A stretch of 64,000 nucleotides of DNA from Methylotenera sp. (lineage in GTDB: Bacteria > Pseudomonadota > Gammaproteobacteria > Burkholderiales > Methylophilaceae), in NCBI RefSeq assembly GCF_030653755.1, contig NZ_JAURYU010000041.1, positions 1-64,000 of the forward strand, given 5' to 3'. Below the pieces are notes generated by a model. The model searched no databases, had not been told where the DNA came from, and saw nothing but the letters and a program-made list of their open reading frames with translations. This document shows positions 1 through 8,790 of this stretch, in pieces; position 1 is the first letter of the stretch; every line of letters starts with the position of its first letter. Position numbers and translations under genes: made by a program.

Positions 1-53
1 AAAATTGCATGATCATCCGCGATAATGACTTTTATTTTATGTTTTTTACTCAT
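1..53 (-). CDS. Response regulator, N-terminal fragment (cut by window edge)
   Basis: The minus strand from an ATG at 51-53 reads MSKKHKIKVIIADDHAI before running off the left edge. The string VIIADDHAI is the typical first strand and acidic pair of a NarL/LuxR-type receiver domain. The gene lies 91 bases downstream of a HisKA_3-type sensor kinase on the same strand, so it is most likely the cognate regulator. The output domain is outside the window, so a helix-turn-helix C-terminus is inferred from the partner kinase class, not seen. Confidence 0.75.
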   Translation of the reverse strand, partial: MSKKHKIKVIIADDHAI

Positions 54-144
54 CACTCACACCATCGTTTCATTTTTGAACAACAATCCACGCAAAGCTA
101 TTGCATACACACGTAATAATATTTTTAGCAAAATTCTTCAGCCA

Positions 145-1644
145 CTACTCTATGGGCAATGTGACCGTAATTGCAGTGCCATTATCTGCAAGTTTATCAA
201 TATCAAAGCTACCGTATAAGGCAGCAACTCGCTCTTGCATCCCTCTCAAACCAAAAGAGTTCGGTTTATAAGTATCTGCAAAATCAATGCCCACGCCATT
301 ATCACTAATTTTCATGATTATTTCACCATAATGTAGATTCAACTCCACATTCACAGCTGTTGCATTTGCATGCTTCGCAATATTAGACATCGACTCTTGG
401 CAAATCCGAAATAAAGTAATTGCTTGATCAGGCGTCACCATAATCTCTGATTGATTGGTCGTAAAGGTACACGACACACCCACTTGCTTTTCAAACTCTT
501 TAGCCTGCCACTCGAGCGCTGCAACAATCCCCAAGTCTAATATATTAGGCCTCAGATCACTCGATATTTTATGGATAGCTTCAAATGTATTATCTACAAT
601 AGACTCTAAACCTTTTGCCTGCTCAACAGAAACTGTCTGGCCTGCTGTTAATCGATTAATGATAGAGGCCAAGCTAATTTTAATTGCAGTTAAATTACCC
701 CCTAAATCATCATGAATCTCTCGAGCGATTCTAGTACGCTCTAACTCTTTAATTTGATTCATGTGCACAGTTAGTCGGGCCAACTCATGGCGCGATTCTT
801 GCAGTTCATACTTTTCATTTCTGCTTTGAGTGATATTAATCATAATACCAACCCATTGAATAACCCCATCATTTAAAACTTTTGGGATTGCTCGCAGATT
901 AATCCACTTATTATCCTGCCAATCATTAATCCAGACTCTTCCCTCCCAATCTAACTGAGTAAGCTCATCTGCAGAAAGTTTTAAACGCTTTCTTAATGAG
1001 GCTCTATCTCTTGGGTTCATCATAGCAAAAAATAGCTTTGACTCCTGCATCAAGTCAGATGCATTCAAACCTAGCAATGCTTTACAAGCGTCACTAAGAT
1101 AGCTAAAAACAACATCACCATTAGGATCAAGCTGTAACTGAAAAACTAAGCCTGGCGTATTCGAAATAATGGCCTCCACTCTTGACTCACTATCCATTAA
1201 AACTTGATTAAAATTACTTTTACACTCGCGGCAATCACTCACTGATATTGGTGAAAAATCATTTTTAATGATTAATAAAAAAGTTTTCTGGGCTAGCTCA
1301 ATCAACTTAACACGTAACTGATCATGGCCTTTGTGTCCAATAATAGGCGTCTGATCCTGCATCAATCGTAAGAATTTTTTGTCATTTCGATGAGCATAAA
1401 AATGTGCTTTTAAAGTTGTGTTACTCACACCCAGTACATCTAAAAGCTTATGTGCTTGTAACTCATGCAAATCACAATTTGTATTGCTTATTACACTTTG
1501 ATTGGCATAAATAAGCTTCATATCTGAAGCATCAAGCAGATAAATTTCATCCGCGATTGCATGAAATAGTTCATTCAGGAATTGTGGGTTCTCATTTAAA
1601 AACACAGGTAGAGACTCTTGAGGTACTTTAATCGAAACAGTCAT
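145..1644 (-). CDS. Cytoplasmic PAS-containing sensor histidine kinase, NarX/DegS (HisKA_3) class
   Basis: 499 residues with no membrane segment, so a soluble sensor. Two PAS-like regions lie at about 20-120 and 150-270, the second followed by a short coiled coil. The dimerisation/phosphoacceptor segment ELERTRIAREIHDDLGGNL puts the phosphorylated histidine at residue 311. The HATPase_c domain shows an N-box-like ICQESMSNIAKHA (414-426), DNGVGI (448-453) and GLRGMQERV (465-473), all standard for the family that pairs with NarL-type regulators. The regulator fragment at the left edge is the obvious partner. The sensed signal cannot be read from sequence. The start ATG is followed by a normal reading frame and faces the HD-GYP gene across a 273-base divergent gap. 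Confidence 0.9.
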   Translation of the reverse strand: MTVSIKVPQESLPVFLNENPQFLNELFHAIADEIYLLDASDMKLIYANQSVISNTNCDLHELQAHKLLDVLGVSNTTLKAHFYAHRNDKKFLRLMQDQTPIIGHKGHDQLRVKLIELAQKTFLLIIKNDFSPISVSDCRECKSNFNQVLMDSESRVEAIISNTPGLVFQLQLDPNGDVVFSYLSDACKALLGLNASDLMQESKLFFAMMNPRDRASLRKRLKLSADELTQLDWEGRVWINDWQDNKWINLRAIPKVLNDGVIQWVGIMINITQSRNEKYELQESRHELARLTVHMNQIKELERTRIAREIHDDLGGNLTAIKISLASIINRLTAGQTVSVEQAKGLESIVDNTFEAIHKISSDLRPNILDLGIVAALEWQAKEFEKQVGVSCTFTTNQSEIMVTPDQAITLFRICQESMSNIAKHANATAVNVELNLHYGEIIMKISDNGVGIDFADTYKPNSFGLRGMQERVAALYGSFDIDKLADNGTAITVTLPIE

Positions 1645-1917
1645 TTGATTAAACCTTATATTTTCAATGAATGAGAAAAATACTAAATCGCAAAAATAAG
1701 CTTAGGCATAAAACTTATTATACATTTAAGTATTCATACAAAAGACCTAGGTATCACTCAAAGTGCTAATATTGACGATTGTGTTGGTACTTAAATTTTT
1801 ATTTTTACATTCAAAGTGATTGATTGCAAATCTCAAAAAAAACACCTACACACTTTTTTTCTTACCCATTTTTAAGTCATAATTATGGGGTGTTTTAATA
1901 CTAGCCGATGAGAAAAC

Positions 1918-2982
1918 ATGCGCATATTGTTAATTGACAACACTGAACTTAACATCACATTACTGAAGCATCTCATTAAAAAGATTCCAGAATACGAACC
2001 CATTGCATTTACTAATCCTCTCAAGGCACTTATCTGGTGCAGAGATAATGAGCCTGATTTAGTTGTCGTCAATTATGGAATGCCCGAAATGGATGGCATC
2101 CAATTCACTCAGCAATTCAGAGGTTTCGTCAACAACGCTGAGATTCCAGTCTTAATGGTGACAGCTAACAGTGACACGTCAATACGCCAAAAAGCACTTG
2201 CTAGCGGAGTGACTGACTTTCTCAACAAACCTTTAGATAATATTGAATTTATCACTCGCGCAAGAAACATGCTTGCATTACGCCAAAGCCAAAAAGCATT
2301 AATAGATCGTGCCGCATGGCTAGACGATGAAGTACGCAAAGCGACTGCAAAAATTAAAGATCAAGAACGTGAAACGATATTCTGCCTAGCAAAAGCCGCT
2401 GAATATCGCGACCCAGAAACTGGTGCTCACATTCAGCGTATGGCGCATTATTCTAAACATATTGCACACGTGCTTGGTTTGTCTCTTCAAAAACAGGAAT
2501 TACTACTTGAAGCCGCGCCAATGCATGACATTGGTAAAGTTGGGATTCCTGATGCAATTTTGCTTAAACCAGGCCGCCTAACGCCAGAAGAGTTTGTAAT
2601 CATGAAGCAGCATGCAACTATTGGTTACGAATTACTCAATGCAAACAGCACTCATTTGCTTAAAATCGCTGCGGAAATTGCACTGACGCATCATGAAAAG
2701 TTTGATGGGAGCGGCTACCCTAATGGCTTATCTGGTGAAAACATTCCTTTATTTGGCCGTATTGTTGCTGTAGCGGATGTATTTGATGCGCTCACCTCAG
2801 AACGCCCTTACAAAAAAGCATGGTCTATTGAAGACGCTTGCAAACTACTAAGAGAGGGTAGTGGCCAACATTTTGACCCCATCTGTGTGGATGCTTTCTT
2901 TAGTGACTTTGATGAAATCATGAACATTAAAAATACCTTCTTAGATGAAGCCATTGAAGCTGAAAACCACGCTCTATTTTAA
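1918..2982 (+). CDS. Receiver/HD-GYP domain protein, putative cyclic-di-GMP phosphodiesterase with degenerate receiver
   Basis: 354 residues in an RpfG-like layout: receiver domain (1-120), short helical linker (about 125-155), HD-GYP domain (about 155-330). The hydrolase motifs are intact: HDIGKVGIP with H203/D204, HHEKFDGSGYP at 258-268, and the later DVFDALTSERPYKKAW. The family hydrolyses cyclic di-GMP. In the receiver the usual phosphoacceptor aspartate is Asn52 (VVVNYGMPEMDG), and one residue of the N-terminal acidic pair is Asn8 (LLIDNTE), while Lys104 (LNKPLD) is kept. The receiver therefore probably cannot be phosphorylated normally. It is divergently transcribed from the histidine kinase gene, which suggests but does not prove a shared circuit. 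Confidence 0.9.
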   Translation: MRILLIDNTELNITLLKHLIKKIPEYEPIAFTNPLKALIWCRDNEPDLVVVNYGMPEMDGIQFTQQFRGFVNNAEIPVLMVTANSDTSIRQKALASGVTDFLNKPLDNIEFITRARNMLALRQSQKALIDRAAWLDDEVRKATAKIKDQERETIFCLAKAAEYRDPETGAHIQRMAHYSKHIAHVLGLSLQKQELLLEAAPMHDIGKVGIPDAILLKPGRLTPEEFVIMKQHATIGYELLNANSTHLLKIAAEIALTHHEKFDGSGYPNGLSGENIPLFGRIVAVADVFDALTSERPYKKAWSIEDACKLLREGSGQHFDPICVDAFFSDFDEIMNIKNTFLDEAIEAENHALF

Positions 2983-3085
2983 TGCAAACAAAAGACTTAA
3001 CTAGCAGCAATATTTTTGAATCACAATAACATACACAAATATCAACAAAGCACTAACGTAAACCTAGCAAAGTATTGTAAAATTC

Positions 3086-3186
3086 CGTCTGGCGGGCCTC
3101 CCCGCATTGTGAAGTAGCCAATCTGGTCAGGTGCGGAAGCAAGCAGCCACAACTATTAAGCAAGTGCCGGGGTCAAGGCTCGCCTC
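3086..3186 (+). ncRNA. ffs: Signal recognition particle RNA (4.5S, bacterial small type)
   Basis: The conserved apical core GGTCAGGTGCGGAAGCAAGC is present: the symmetric loop, GGAA tetraloop and AGCAGCC of bacterial 4.5S RNA. The 5' segment GGCGGGCCT (from 3091) pairs with AGGCTCGCC (to about 3184), closing the long hairpin, and the inner CCCCGC pairs with GCCGGGG. The position directly upstream of dnaX is usual in betaproteobacteria. The RNA binds Ffh and targets nascent membrane proteins to SecYEG. The ends are approximate, set from the terminal helix. Confidence 0.9.
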
Positions 3187-3277
3187 CTCTTCTCTTTAGC
3201 CAAAGCACAATTAAAAAGTTAAAGAATCTCCTAATAATTTAAAGACGAAAATACAATTTTCAGCTAAAGTTTAGGCT

Positions 3278-4984
3278 ATGTCATATCAAGTGCTCGCGCG
3301 TAAATGGCGCCCAAAATCGTTTGAAACACTGGTCGGTCAAGACCACGTAGTCCGTGCGCTCACCAATGCTCTTGAACAAAACCGATTGCACCATGCTTAC
3401 TTGTTTACTGGCACACGTGGTGTCGGCAAAACCACACTAGCGCGTATTCTGGCAAAATCTCTCAATTGCGAAACTGGCATCACAGCAAAGCCTTGTGGTG
3501 TTTGCAATGCCTGCACAGAAATTGATAAAGGTCGGTTCGTTGATTTAATCGAAGTGGATGCGGCAAGTAATACCCAAGTAGATGCAATGCGCGATTTACT
3601 TGATAACGCACAATATGCGCCAACCGCTGGTCGCTTCAAAGTGTATATCATTGATGAAGTACACATGCTTTCAAAGAGCGCATTCAATGCCATGCTTAAA
3701 ACGCTGGAAGAGCCGCCCGCTCACGTTAAGTTTATTCTAGCAACTACAGACCCTCAAAAAGTACCAGTGACGGTACTGTCACGTTGCTTACAATTCAATT
3801 TACGTCAAATGGCTGGCACTTCCATTACAGGCCATTTACAGAATATCCTGACCCAAGAAAACATTACCTTTGAACCAACCGCACTTCACTTAATTTCGCG
3901 TGCAGCTGCTGGCAGCATGCGTGATGCACTCTCCCTCACAGATCAAGCCATCGCTTATGGTGGTCAAACAGTGAACGAGTCAGAAGTCCGCGCCATGCTG
4001 GGAGCCATTGATCAAAGCTACTTATATCAACTATTAGATGCACTACTCGCTAATGACGGCAACAGTCTGATTAATCAAGCAAAAGCAATGGAAGAACGTA
4101 GCATATCATTTGATGCGGCACTTAATGATTTCGCTCAATTACTACATCAAGTTGCTGTCGCACAAACTGTCCCTGAAAGCGTCGCTAACGACCTTCCAGA
4201 ACGCGAAGCACTATTAGGATTAGCACAAAAAATTCAGCCTGAAACTTTACAGCTCTATTATCAAATCGCCTTACTAGGACGTCGCGACATCGGCTTAGCA
4301 CCTGATGAGTTTGCTGGCTTTACCATGAGTTTGTTGCGTATGCTAGCATTTACACCAAACGAGAATAGCGCATCGGCTAACAAGACTAAAACACCGAGCC
4401 CTATCAACAACACACCTGTTAGCAGTGCTCCAGATAGAAACGCACGTACAGCAACACCCGTCGTGCAAGCTGCAAGTCCAATCAAGCAGCAAGCAGTTAC
4501 TGAGATTGAAGATGCTACACCTATAAACGAAAAAACACAGATAGAAGCTAACGTACCAGCGCCTATCGATGCTGAAAGCACCTCAGTTTCTACGCAAGCA
4601 AACAACAATACCTTTAATGGTAATTGGCGTGCCTTAGTTGACGCATTAAAACTTGGGCTTGCCAGAGAGTTAGCCAAACACTGTGAACTAGTTGCCTATG
4701 ATGAACACAATATTTCACTAAGCGTGCCAGAAAGCCAAAAACACTTAGTTTCACCTAATTATCAAGAAAAATTAACAACCGCCATTGGTCAGCATTTTGA
4801 CCGTAAAATCAAATTGCAATTTAGCATAGGCGGCACAGGTAACACCCCTGCTAAACAGATTTTTCAAGAAAAAGCACAAGCACAGGCCAATGCAGAAAAC
4901 GCAATAGAAGAAGATAGCTTTGTACAAGCGCTGATTGATGATTTTGGCGCAACAATTATTCCCAACAGCATCAAACCAATTTAA
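3278..4984 (+). CDS. dnaX: DNA polymerase III subunit tau/gamma
   Basis: 568-residue clamp-loader ATPase. The N-terminus MSYQVLARKWRPKSFETLVG is the DnaX signature. Walker A is GTRGVGKT (45-52), the zinc-binding cysteines are C64, C73, C76 and C79, the DEVH box is at 126-129, and an SRC-type arginine-finger segment follows in TVLSRCLQF. A Pro/Ala/Thr-rich linker of about 100 residues (from about 365) separates the AAA+ core from a C-terminal tau domain that contacts the polymerase. It heads the dnaX-ybaB-recR cluster. I found no A AAA AAG slippery heptamer in the linker, so a separate gamma made by frameshifting is not supported. Confidence 0.97.
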   Translation: MSYQVLARKWRPKSFETLVGQDHVVRALTNALEQNRLHHAYLFTGTRGVGKTTLARILAKSLNCETGITAKPCGVCNACTEIDKGRFVDLIEVDAASNTQVDAMRDLLDNAQYAPTAGRFKVYIIDEVHMLSKSAFNAMLKTLEEPPAHVKFILATTDPQKVPVTVLSRCLQFNLRQMAGTSITGHLQNILTQENITFEPTALHLISRAAAGSMRDALSLTDQAIAYGGQTVNESEVRAMLGAIDQSYLYQLLDALLANDGNSLINQAKAMEERSISFDAALNDFAQLLHQVAVAQTVPESVANDLPEREALLGLAQKIQPETLQLYYQIALLGRRDIGLAPDEFAGFTMSLLRMLAFTPNENSASANKTKTPSPINNTPVSSAPDRNARTATPVVQAASPIKQQAVTEIEDATPINEKTQIEANVPAPIDAESTSVSTQANNNTFNGNWRALVDALKLGLARELAKHCELVAYDEHNISLSVPESQKHLVSPNYQEKLTTAIGQHFDRKIKLQFSIGGTGNTPAKQIFQEKAQAQANAENAIEEDSFVQALIDDFGATIIPNSIKPI

Positions 4985-5003
4985 TTAAATTAAGGAGAAC
5001 ACT

Positions 5004-5312
5004 ATGATGAAAGGTGGCATGGGCAATCTAATGAAACAAGCCCAGCAAATGCAAGCTAACATGCAAAAAGCGCAAGAAGAGCTCGCTAACATTGAAGTTG
5101 AAGGTATTGCAGCCAACGGCTTGGTTAAAGTACAAATGACCTGTAAAAATGAAGTGAAACGCGTTACCTTAGATGACAGCGTGATGGATGATAAAGAGAC
5201 TTTAGAAGATTTATTAGTCATCGCACTCAAAGATGCTACAGCAAAAGCTGAGGCTACCTCTTCTTCGCGCCTATCAAGCTTTATGCCTGCTGGTATGAAA
5301 CTGCCATTCTAA
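5004..5312 (+). CDS. ybaB: YbaB/EbfC family nucleoid-associated protein
   Basis: 102-residue small DNA-binding protein. The helical N-terminus, rich in Met and Gln ([19 protein letters not shown]), followed by [14 protein letters not shown], is the hallmark of YbaB/EbfC. The family forms dimers that bind DNA without strong specificity. A strong ribosome binding site (AAGGAG, about 4991-4996) precedes the ATGATG start. It starts 19 bases after dnaX and ends 25 bases before recR, giving the classic dnaX-ybaB-recR order. Its link to recombination repair is inferred from that gene order. Confidence 0.95.
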   Translation: MMKGGMGNLMKQAQQMQANMQKAQEELANIEVEGIAANGLVKVQMTCKNEVKRVTLDDSVMDDKETLEDLLVIALKDATAKAEATSSSRLSSFMPAGMKLPF

Positions 5313-5337
5313 GTATCAGCCCTAATTTAAGACCTTG

Positions 5338-5940
5338 ATGAAGAACCCGCCTGCCCTTGAACAACTGATTGATAGCTTACGTTGCTTACCAGGCGTGGGG
5401 CCAAAGTCGGCACAGCGCATGGCCTATTATCTTTTGCAACGTGATAGGCAAGGCGCAAATGGCTTAGCTTTAGCCCTAAACAATGCACTACAGGTCGTTG
5501 ACCACTGTAAACTTTGCAATACATTTAGTGAGCAGCCGATTTGTCCGCTGTGTGAATCAGCACAACGAGACAAAACAGTGCTATGTGTAGTAGAAATGCC
5601 AACAGACCTTATTATGCTAGAAAATACGCGTGCTTACACTGGCATGTATTTTGTGCTGATGGGTAGGCTGTCTCCATTGGATGGTATTGGTCCTAAAGAG
5701 ATTCATCTAGATAAACTCATTAAACGTGCCCATGATGGCATTGTAGAAGAAGTCATTTTAGCAACCAACTACACCGTAGAAGGTGATGCAACGGCTCATT
5801 ACATCAGTGAGTTATTACGTGTACGCGGCATAAAAGTTAGCCGTATTGCGCGTGGCATGCCAATGGGCGGCGAGATTGAATACGTGGATTCAGGAACGTT
5901 GGCACAAGCCATGCTAGAGCGTAGAAGCGTATTCAAATAA
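5338..5940 (+). CDS. recR: Recombination mediator protein RecR
   Basis: 200 residues from ATG 5338; a TTG one codon upstream is possible but unnecessary. The N-terminal helix-hairpin-helix is [20 protein letters not shown]. The four-cysteine zinc finger is C57/C60/C69/C72, and the Toprim domain begins at [12 protein letters not shown] with the conserved LSPLDGIGP and [14 protein letters not shown] further on. RecR acts with RecF/RecO to load RecA on gapped DNA. The length matches the family (about 200). It is the last gene of the dnaX cluster. Confidence 0.97.
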   Translation: MKNPPALEQLIDSLRCLPGVGPKSAQRMAYYLLQRDRQGANGLALALNNALQVVDHCKLCNTFSEQPICPLCESAQRDKTVLCVVEMPTDLIMLENTRAYTGMYFVLMGRLSPLDGIGPKEIHLDKLIKRAHDGIVEEVILATNYTVEGDATAHYISELLRVRGIKVSRIARGMPMGGEIEYVDSGTLAQAMLERRSVFK

Positions 5941-5969
5941 CGCTCAATCGATGGCAGCCTAACAACACA

Positions 5970-5995
5970 GCTAAGACTCAAGAACGAGTCTTAGC
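5970..5995. terminator. Perfect 10-bp hairpin between convergent recR and gph
   Basis: GCTAAGACTC (5970-5979) pairs exactly with GAGTCTTAGC (5986-5995) around a six-base loop. It lies between the 3' ends of recR (+) and gph (-). There is no clear T-run on either side, so it may act as a mRNA 3'-end stabiliser or a weak bidirectional terminator. Confidence 0.5.
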
Positions 5996-6042
5996 AAGTA
6001 GAAGCTATCAAAAAACCTAAACAAAATTAATGTTAACAATCG

Positions 6043-6681
6043 CTAGATTAATCCTAAAAAATCCAGTGGTTTATTAATCATCCTATCTGCACCCCAAGCT
6101 GCCGGTTGATCGGTCTCTGCCAAGTATCCATATAAAGCCACCACAGTTCGCATCCCTGCGGCCTTCCCTGCCTGAATATCACGCTCAGCGTCACCTACAT
6201 ACCAACATTGTGCTGGATTTACATCAACCTGCTTGCAAGCCATCAACAAAGTATCAGGATATGGTTTAGGTCGCGGTGCATCATCACCGCTAACTACGCA
6301 TGCAGCACGCGCCAGCAAACCGATACTATGCATTAAAGGCTGTGTAAAACGGCGAGGCTTATTCGTTACAACCCCCCAAGGGATATGCTTAGCCTCCAGA
6401 GAAATCAACAACTCAGCAATACCATCAAAGAGAATTGGTTGTCGCGTTAAGACTTGGTCATAAATGGCGAGATATTCATCGCGCATCTCTGCAAAATCAG
6501 CATCATCAACTGTTAAATCAAATCCTACCGCTAACAAACCTTTAGAGCCATGTGAGGCGTAAGGCCTGATAACCTCTAACGACAACTCTACTAAGCCGTG
6601 ACGCAATCGTTGCAAGTTGAGCGCGTAAGCAAGGTCGTGCGCGGTATCGACTAAAGTACCGTCTAAATCAAATAAAATCAT
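6043..6681 (-). CDS. gph: Phosphoglycolate phosphatase, HAD superfamily
   Basis: 212 residues. HAD motif I FDLDGTLVDT is at the very start (nucleophile D5, acid D7), motif II is VVTNKP, and the motif III/IV lysine and aspartates are in RPKPYPDTL and YVGDAERDIQAGKAAGMRTV. The helical cap between motifs I and II is about 70 residues, typical of Gph. It clears 2-phosphoglycolate from DNA repair or oxygenase side reactions. The ATG lies two bases after the ubiG stop, so the pair is probably translationally coupled. The HAD motif begins unusually close to the N-terminus (residue 4), but the ubiG stop leaves little room upstream. Confidence 0.9.
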   Translation of the reverse strand: MILFDLDGTLVDTAHDLAYALNLQRLRHGLVELSLEVIRPYASHGSKGLLAVGFDLTVDDADFAEMRDEYLAIYDQVLTRQPILFDGIAELLISLEAKHIPWGVVTNKPRRFTQPLMHSIGLLARAACVVSGDDAPRPKPYPDTLLMACKQVDVNPAQCWYVGDAERDIQAGKAAGMRTVVALYGYLAETDQPAAWGADRMINKPLDFLGLI

Positions 6682-6683
6682 GA

Positions 6684-7412
6684 TTAATCATCACTAAGTT
6701 CTGTATGTATTAGATAGTTGACTGAAACATCATCACCTAAAGAATACTGCTGTGTAAAAGGCTGATAGCTCATTCCGCGCATACCAGATACCGTTAAACC
6801 ATTTTGTCTTACCCAAGCTGACAGCTCAGATGGCTTAATAAACTTGGCATAATCATGCGTACCCTTGGGTAACATATTCAATAGGTACTCTGCGCCCAGT
6901 ACCGCAAATAAATACGCTTTAGGGTTACGGTTAATGGTTGAAAAAAACACCGCACCGCCAGGCTTAACCAATTTTGCACACGCCGCCACGATAGAGGCTG
7001 GGTCGGGTACATGCTCTAGCATTTCCATACAAGTCACTACATCAAAACTCGCAGGCTGCTCAAGTGCTAACTGCTCTACTGACGTGAGCATATAGCTAAC
7101 TTTTGCACCGCTCTCTAACTGATGCAATTTAGCGACATTGAGTGCTTTTTCACCCAAATCAATTCCTGAGACATCAGCACCTTTAAAGTACATGGATTCA
7201 GACAAAATCCCGCCACCACAACCAACATCAAGCACACGCTTACCACTCAAGCCAGCCAAGCTGTCGATGTAGTTTAAACGCAGTGGGTTAATTTCATGTA
7301 AAGGCTTAAATTCACTATTCTTATCCCACCATTTATGGGCAAGTTCGCCAAATTTCTGCAGTTCTAGTACATCTGCATTTAATGTTTGTATTGTCTTAGC
7401 TTCGGTTGCCAT
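6684..7412 (-). CDS. ubiG: Ubiquinone biosynthesis O-methyltransferase
   Basis: 242-residue class I SAM methyltransferase. The SAM motif is [13 protein letters not shown] (about 60-72), and the UbiG-specific segments [48 protein letters not shown] and [16 protein letters not shown] align closely with the E. coli protein as I remember it. It carries out both O-methylation steps of ubiquinone synthesis at the inner membrane. Its start overlaps the 3' end of the upstream mtaD-like gene by 34 bases, and gph follows two bases after its stop. The ubiG-gph pair is standard in betaproteobacteria. Confidence 0.97.
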   Translation of the reverse strand: MATEAKTIQTLNADVLELQKFGELAHKWWDKNSEFKPLHEINPLRLNYIDSLAGLSGKRVLDVGCGGGILSESMYFKGADVSGIDLGEKALNVAKLHQLESGAKVSYMLTSVEQLALEQPASFDVVTCMEMLEHVPDPASIVAACAKLVKPGGAVFFSTINRNPKAYLFAVLGAEYLLNMLPKGTHDYAKFIKPSELSAWVRQNGLTVSGMRGMSYQPFTQQYSLGDDVSVNYLIHTELSDD

Positions 7413-8731
7413 GTTTGGATAATTTCCTTTAACTCTACTGGTTCTATATTCGCAAATGTTCCATGACTGTAACGCAACTCACCTGCCACCCAAGTATGGG
7501 TTACATGTTCACGACCACAGCTATAAACCAAATGCGAGACTGGGTCATAACAAGGTGATATTGAAAAGTCGCTCAGTTTAACGGCCACTAAATCCGCTTG
7601 CTTCCCTATTTCGATACTACCAATCTTATGATCTAATCCCATCGCTTTGGCTGCATTAATCGTCACCATTTCAATTGCCTGATATGCAGGCAGTATAGAG
7701 GCATCTTCATTGGCACCTTTTGACAACAAAGCAGCAAGGCGCATCTCGCTAAACATATCAAGGCGATTATTGCTCGCAGCGCTGTCAGTACCGATACATA
7801 CATTGACATTATTTTTTAATAAAGCATTGATTGGCGCAACACCGCTGCCTAACTTTAAGTTAGACGTTGGACAGTGTGCAATATGGCATCCATACTCGGC
7901 TAACATATCAATTTCATGTGGCAATAAATGTACGCCGTGTGCGGCGACAAAACCTGGCCCTAGCAAACCAAGATCAGCAATTCTTTTGATGGGTCTCACA
8001 CCGTAGCCAGACTCACTCTGGCTAAGTTCATCACGAGTTTCATGTAAGTGCGTATGTATCCCCAAGCCCAACTGCTCTGCATAGGTCAATACTTTTTCAA
8101 AAGTCTGATTAGATATCGTATAAGGGGCATGTGGCGCCAATGATGAGCTTATCAATGGATTACTGCGCCAACTATCATGCGCTTCAAAACCTTTTTGCAA
8201 ATAATCATCTGCATCAGCGGCATAATTCGTTGGAAACTCAAGCACAGTTAGCCCTAAATGCGCCCGAATACCAGCTTTGCTAACAGCCATCGCCGTAGCT
8301 TGTGGGTAAAAGTACATATCATTAAAACAAGTAGTGCCGCCACTTAACATTTCAGCACTGGCAAGCAAAGATGCATCTGCAACATAACGCTCTGTTACGA
8401 TTGCACGCTCGGCTGGCCAGATATGATCATTTAGCCAAACCATTAGCGGCAGATCATCTGCAATTCCACGCATTAAGGTCATTGCAGCGTGCGTATGCCC
8501 ATTAATCAAGCCTGGAATTAAAACATGATCATTTAAAACTACTGACTCACTTGCTGTATATTTCACTCGAGCTTGGGCTGTTGGTAGTACGTCCACAATG
8601 ATTTGATGATTAATCACAACAGAGTAAAACTCATGTAATGAATTACTTGAGTCTACAGGAACAACCCAGCGAGCTTCTATCATCAGCTCAACGTGGGTAA
8701 TGGGTATCGGCAATTGTTCTTGTTTTGTCAT
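7379..8731 (-). CDS. mtaD: Amidohydrolase, 5-methylthioadenosine/S-adenosylhomocysteine deaminase type (TRZ/ATZ family)
   Basis: 450-residue metal-dependent amidohydrolase. Metal ligands are visible in [11 protein letters not shown] (H79, H81), [11 protein letters not shown] and the late [12 protein letters not shown] aspartate; [11 protein letters not shown] and [12 protein letters not shown] are family motifs. The MtaD/SsnA-like branch deaminates MTA or SAH to inosyl derivatives, fitting a role in recycling products of SAM-dependent methylation next to ubiG. Family members also include chlorohydrolases and guanine deaminase, so the substrate is an inference. It starts 60 bases after the ompA stop, beyond a strong terminator hairpin. 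Confidence 0.85.
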   Translation of the reverse strand: MTKQEQLPIPITHVELMIEARWVVPVDSSNSLHEFYSVVINHQIIVDVLPTAQARVKYTASESVVLNDHVLIPGLINGHTHAAMTLMRGIADDLPLMVWLNDHIWPAERAIVTERYVADASLLASAEMLSGGTTCFNDMYFYPQATAMAVSKAGIRAHLGLTVLEFPTNYAADADDYLQKGFEAHDSWRSNPLISSSLAPHAPYTISNQTFEKVLTYAEQLGLGIHTHLHETRDELSQSESGYGVRPIKRIADLGLLGPGFVAAHGVHLLPHEIDMLAEYGCHIAHCPTSNLKLGSGVAPINALLKNNVNVCIGTDSAASNNRLDMFSEMRLAALLSKGANEDASILPAYQAIEMVTINAAKAMGLDHKIGSIEIGKQADLVAVKLSDFSISPCYDPVSHLVYSCGREHVTHTWVAGELRYSHGTFANIEPVELKEIIQTWQPKLRQYKH

Positions 8732-8750
8732 AGCATCTCATTCTACCAAT

Positions 8751-8778
8751 AAAAAAGCCCCGCAGAGCGGGGCTTTTT
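8751..8778 (-). terminator. Rho-independent terminator after ompA
   Basis: A seven-bp GC stem (GCCCCGC 8757-8763, loop AGA, GCGGGGC 8767-8773) is flanked by A- and T-runs on both sides. On the minus strand it is followed by TTTTTT, so it ends ompA transcription 13 bases after the stop codon. It could also work in the other direction. Confidence 0.9.
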
Positions 8779-8790
8779 AAAACCAGAAAA

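Noticed and set aside
25-219. 64-residue plus-strand frame at the left edge
   Set aside because: It lies over the start of the response regulator and the end of the kinase on the other strand; the amino acid make-up is not protein-like.
4261-4677. 138-residue minus-strand frame in dnaX
   Set aside because: Mirrors the Pro/Ala/Thr linker of DnaX; no ribosome binding site and no family features.
4226-4880. Programmed frameshift site in dnaX to make gamma
   Set aside because: A-runs are present, but none is placed as an A AAA AAG (or similar) heptamer in the right frame.
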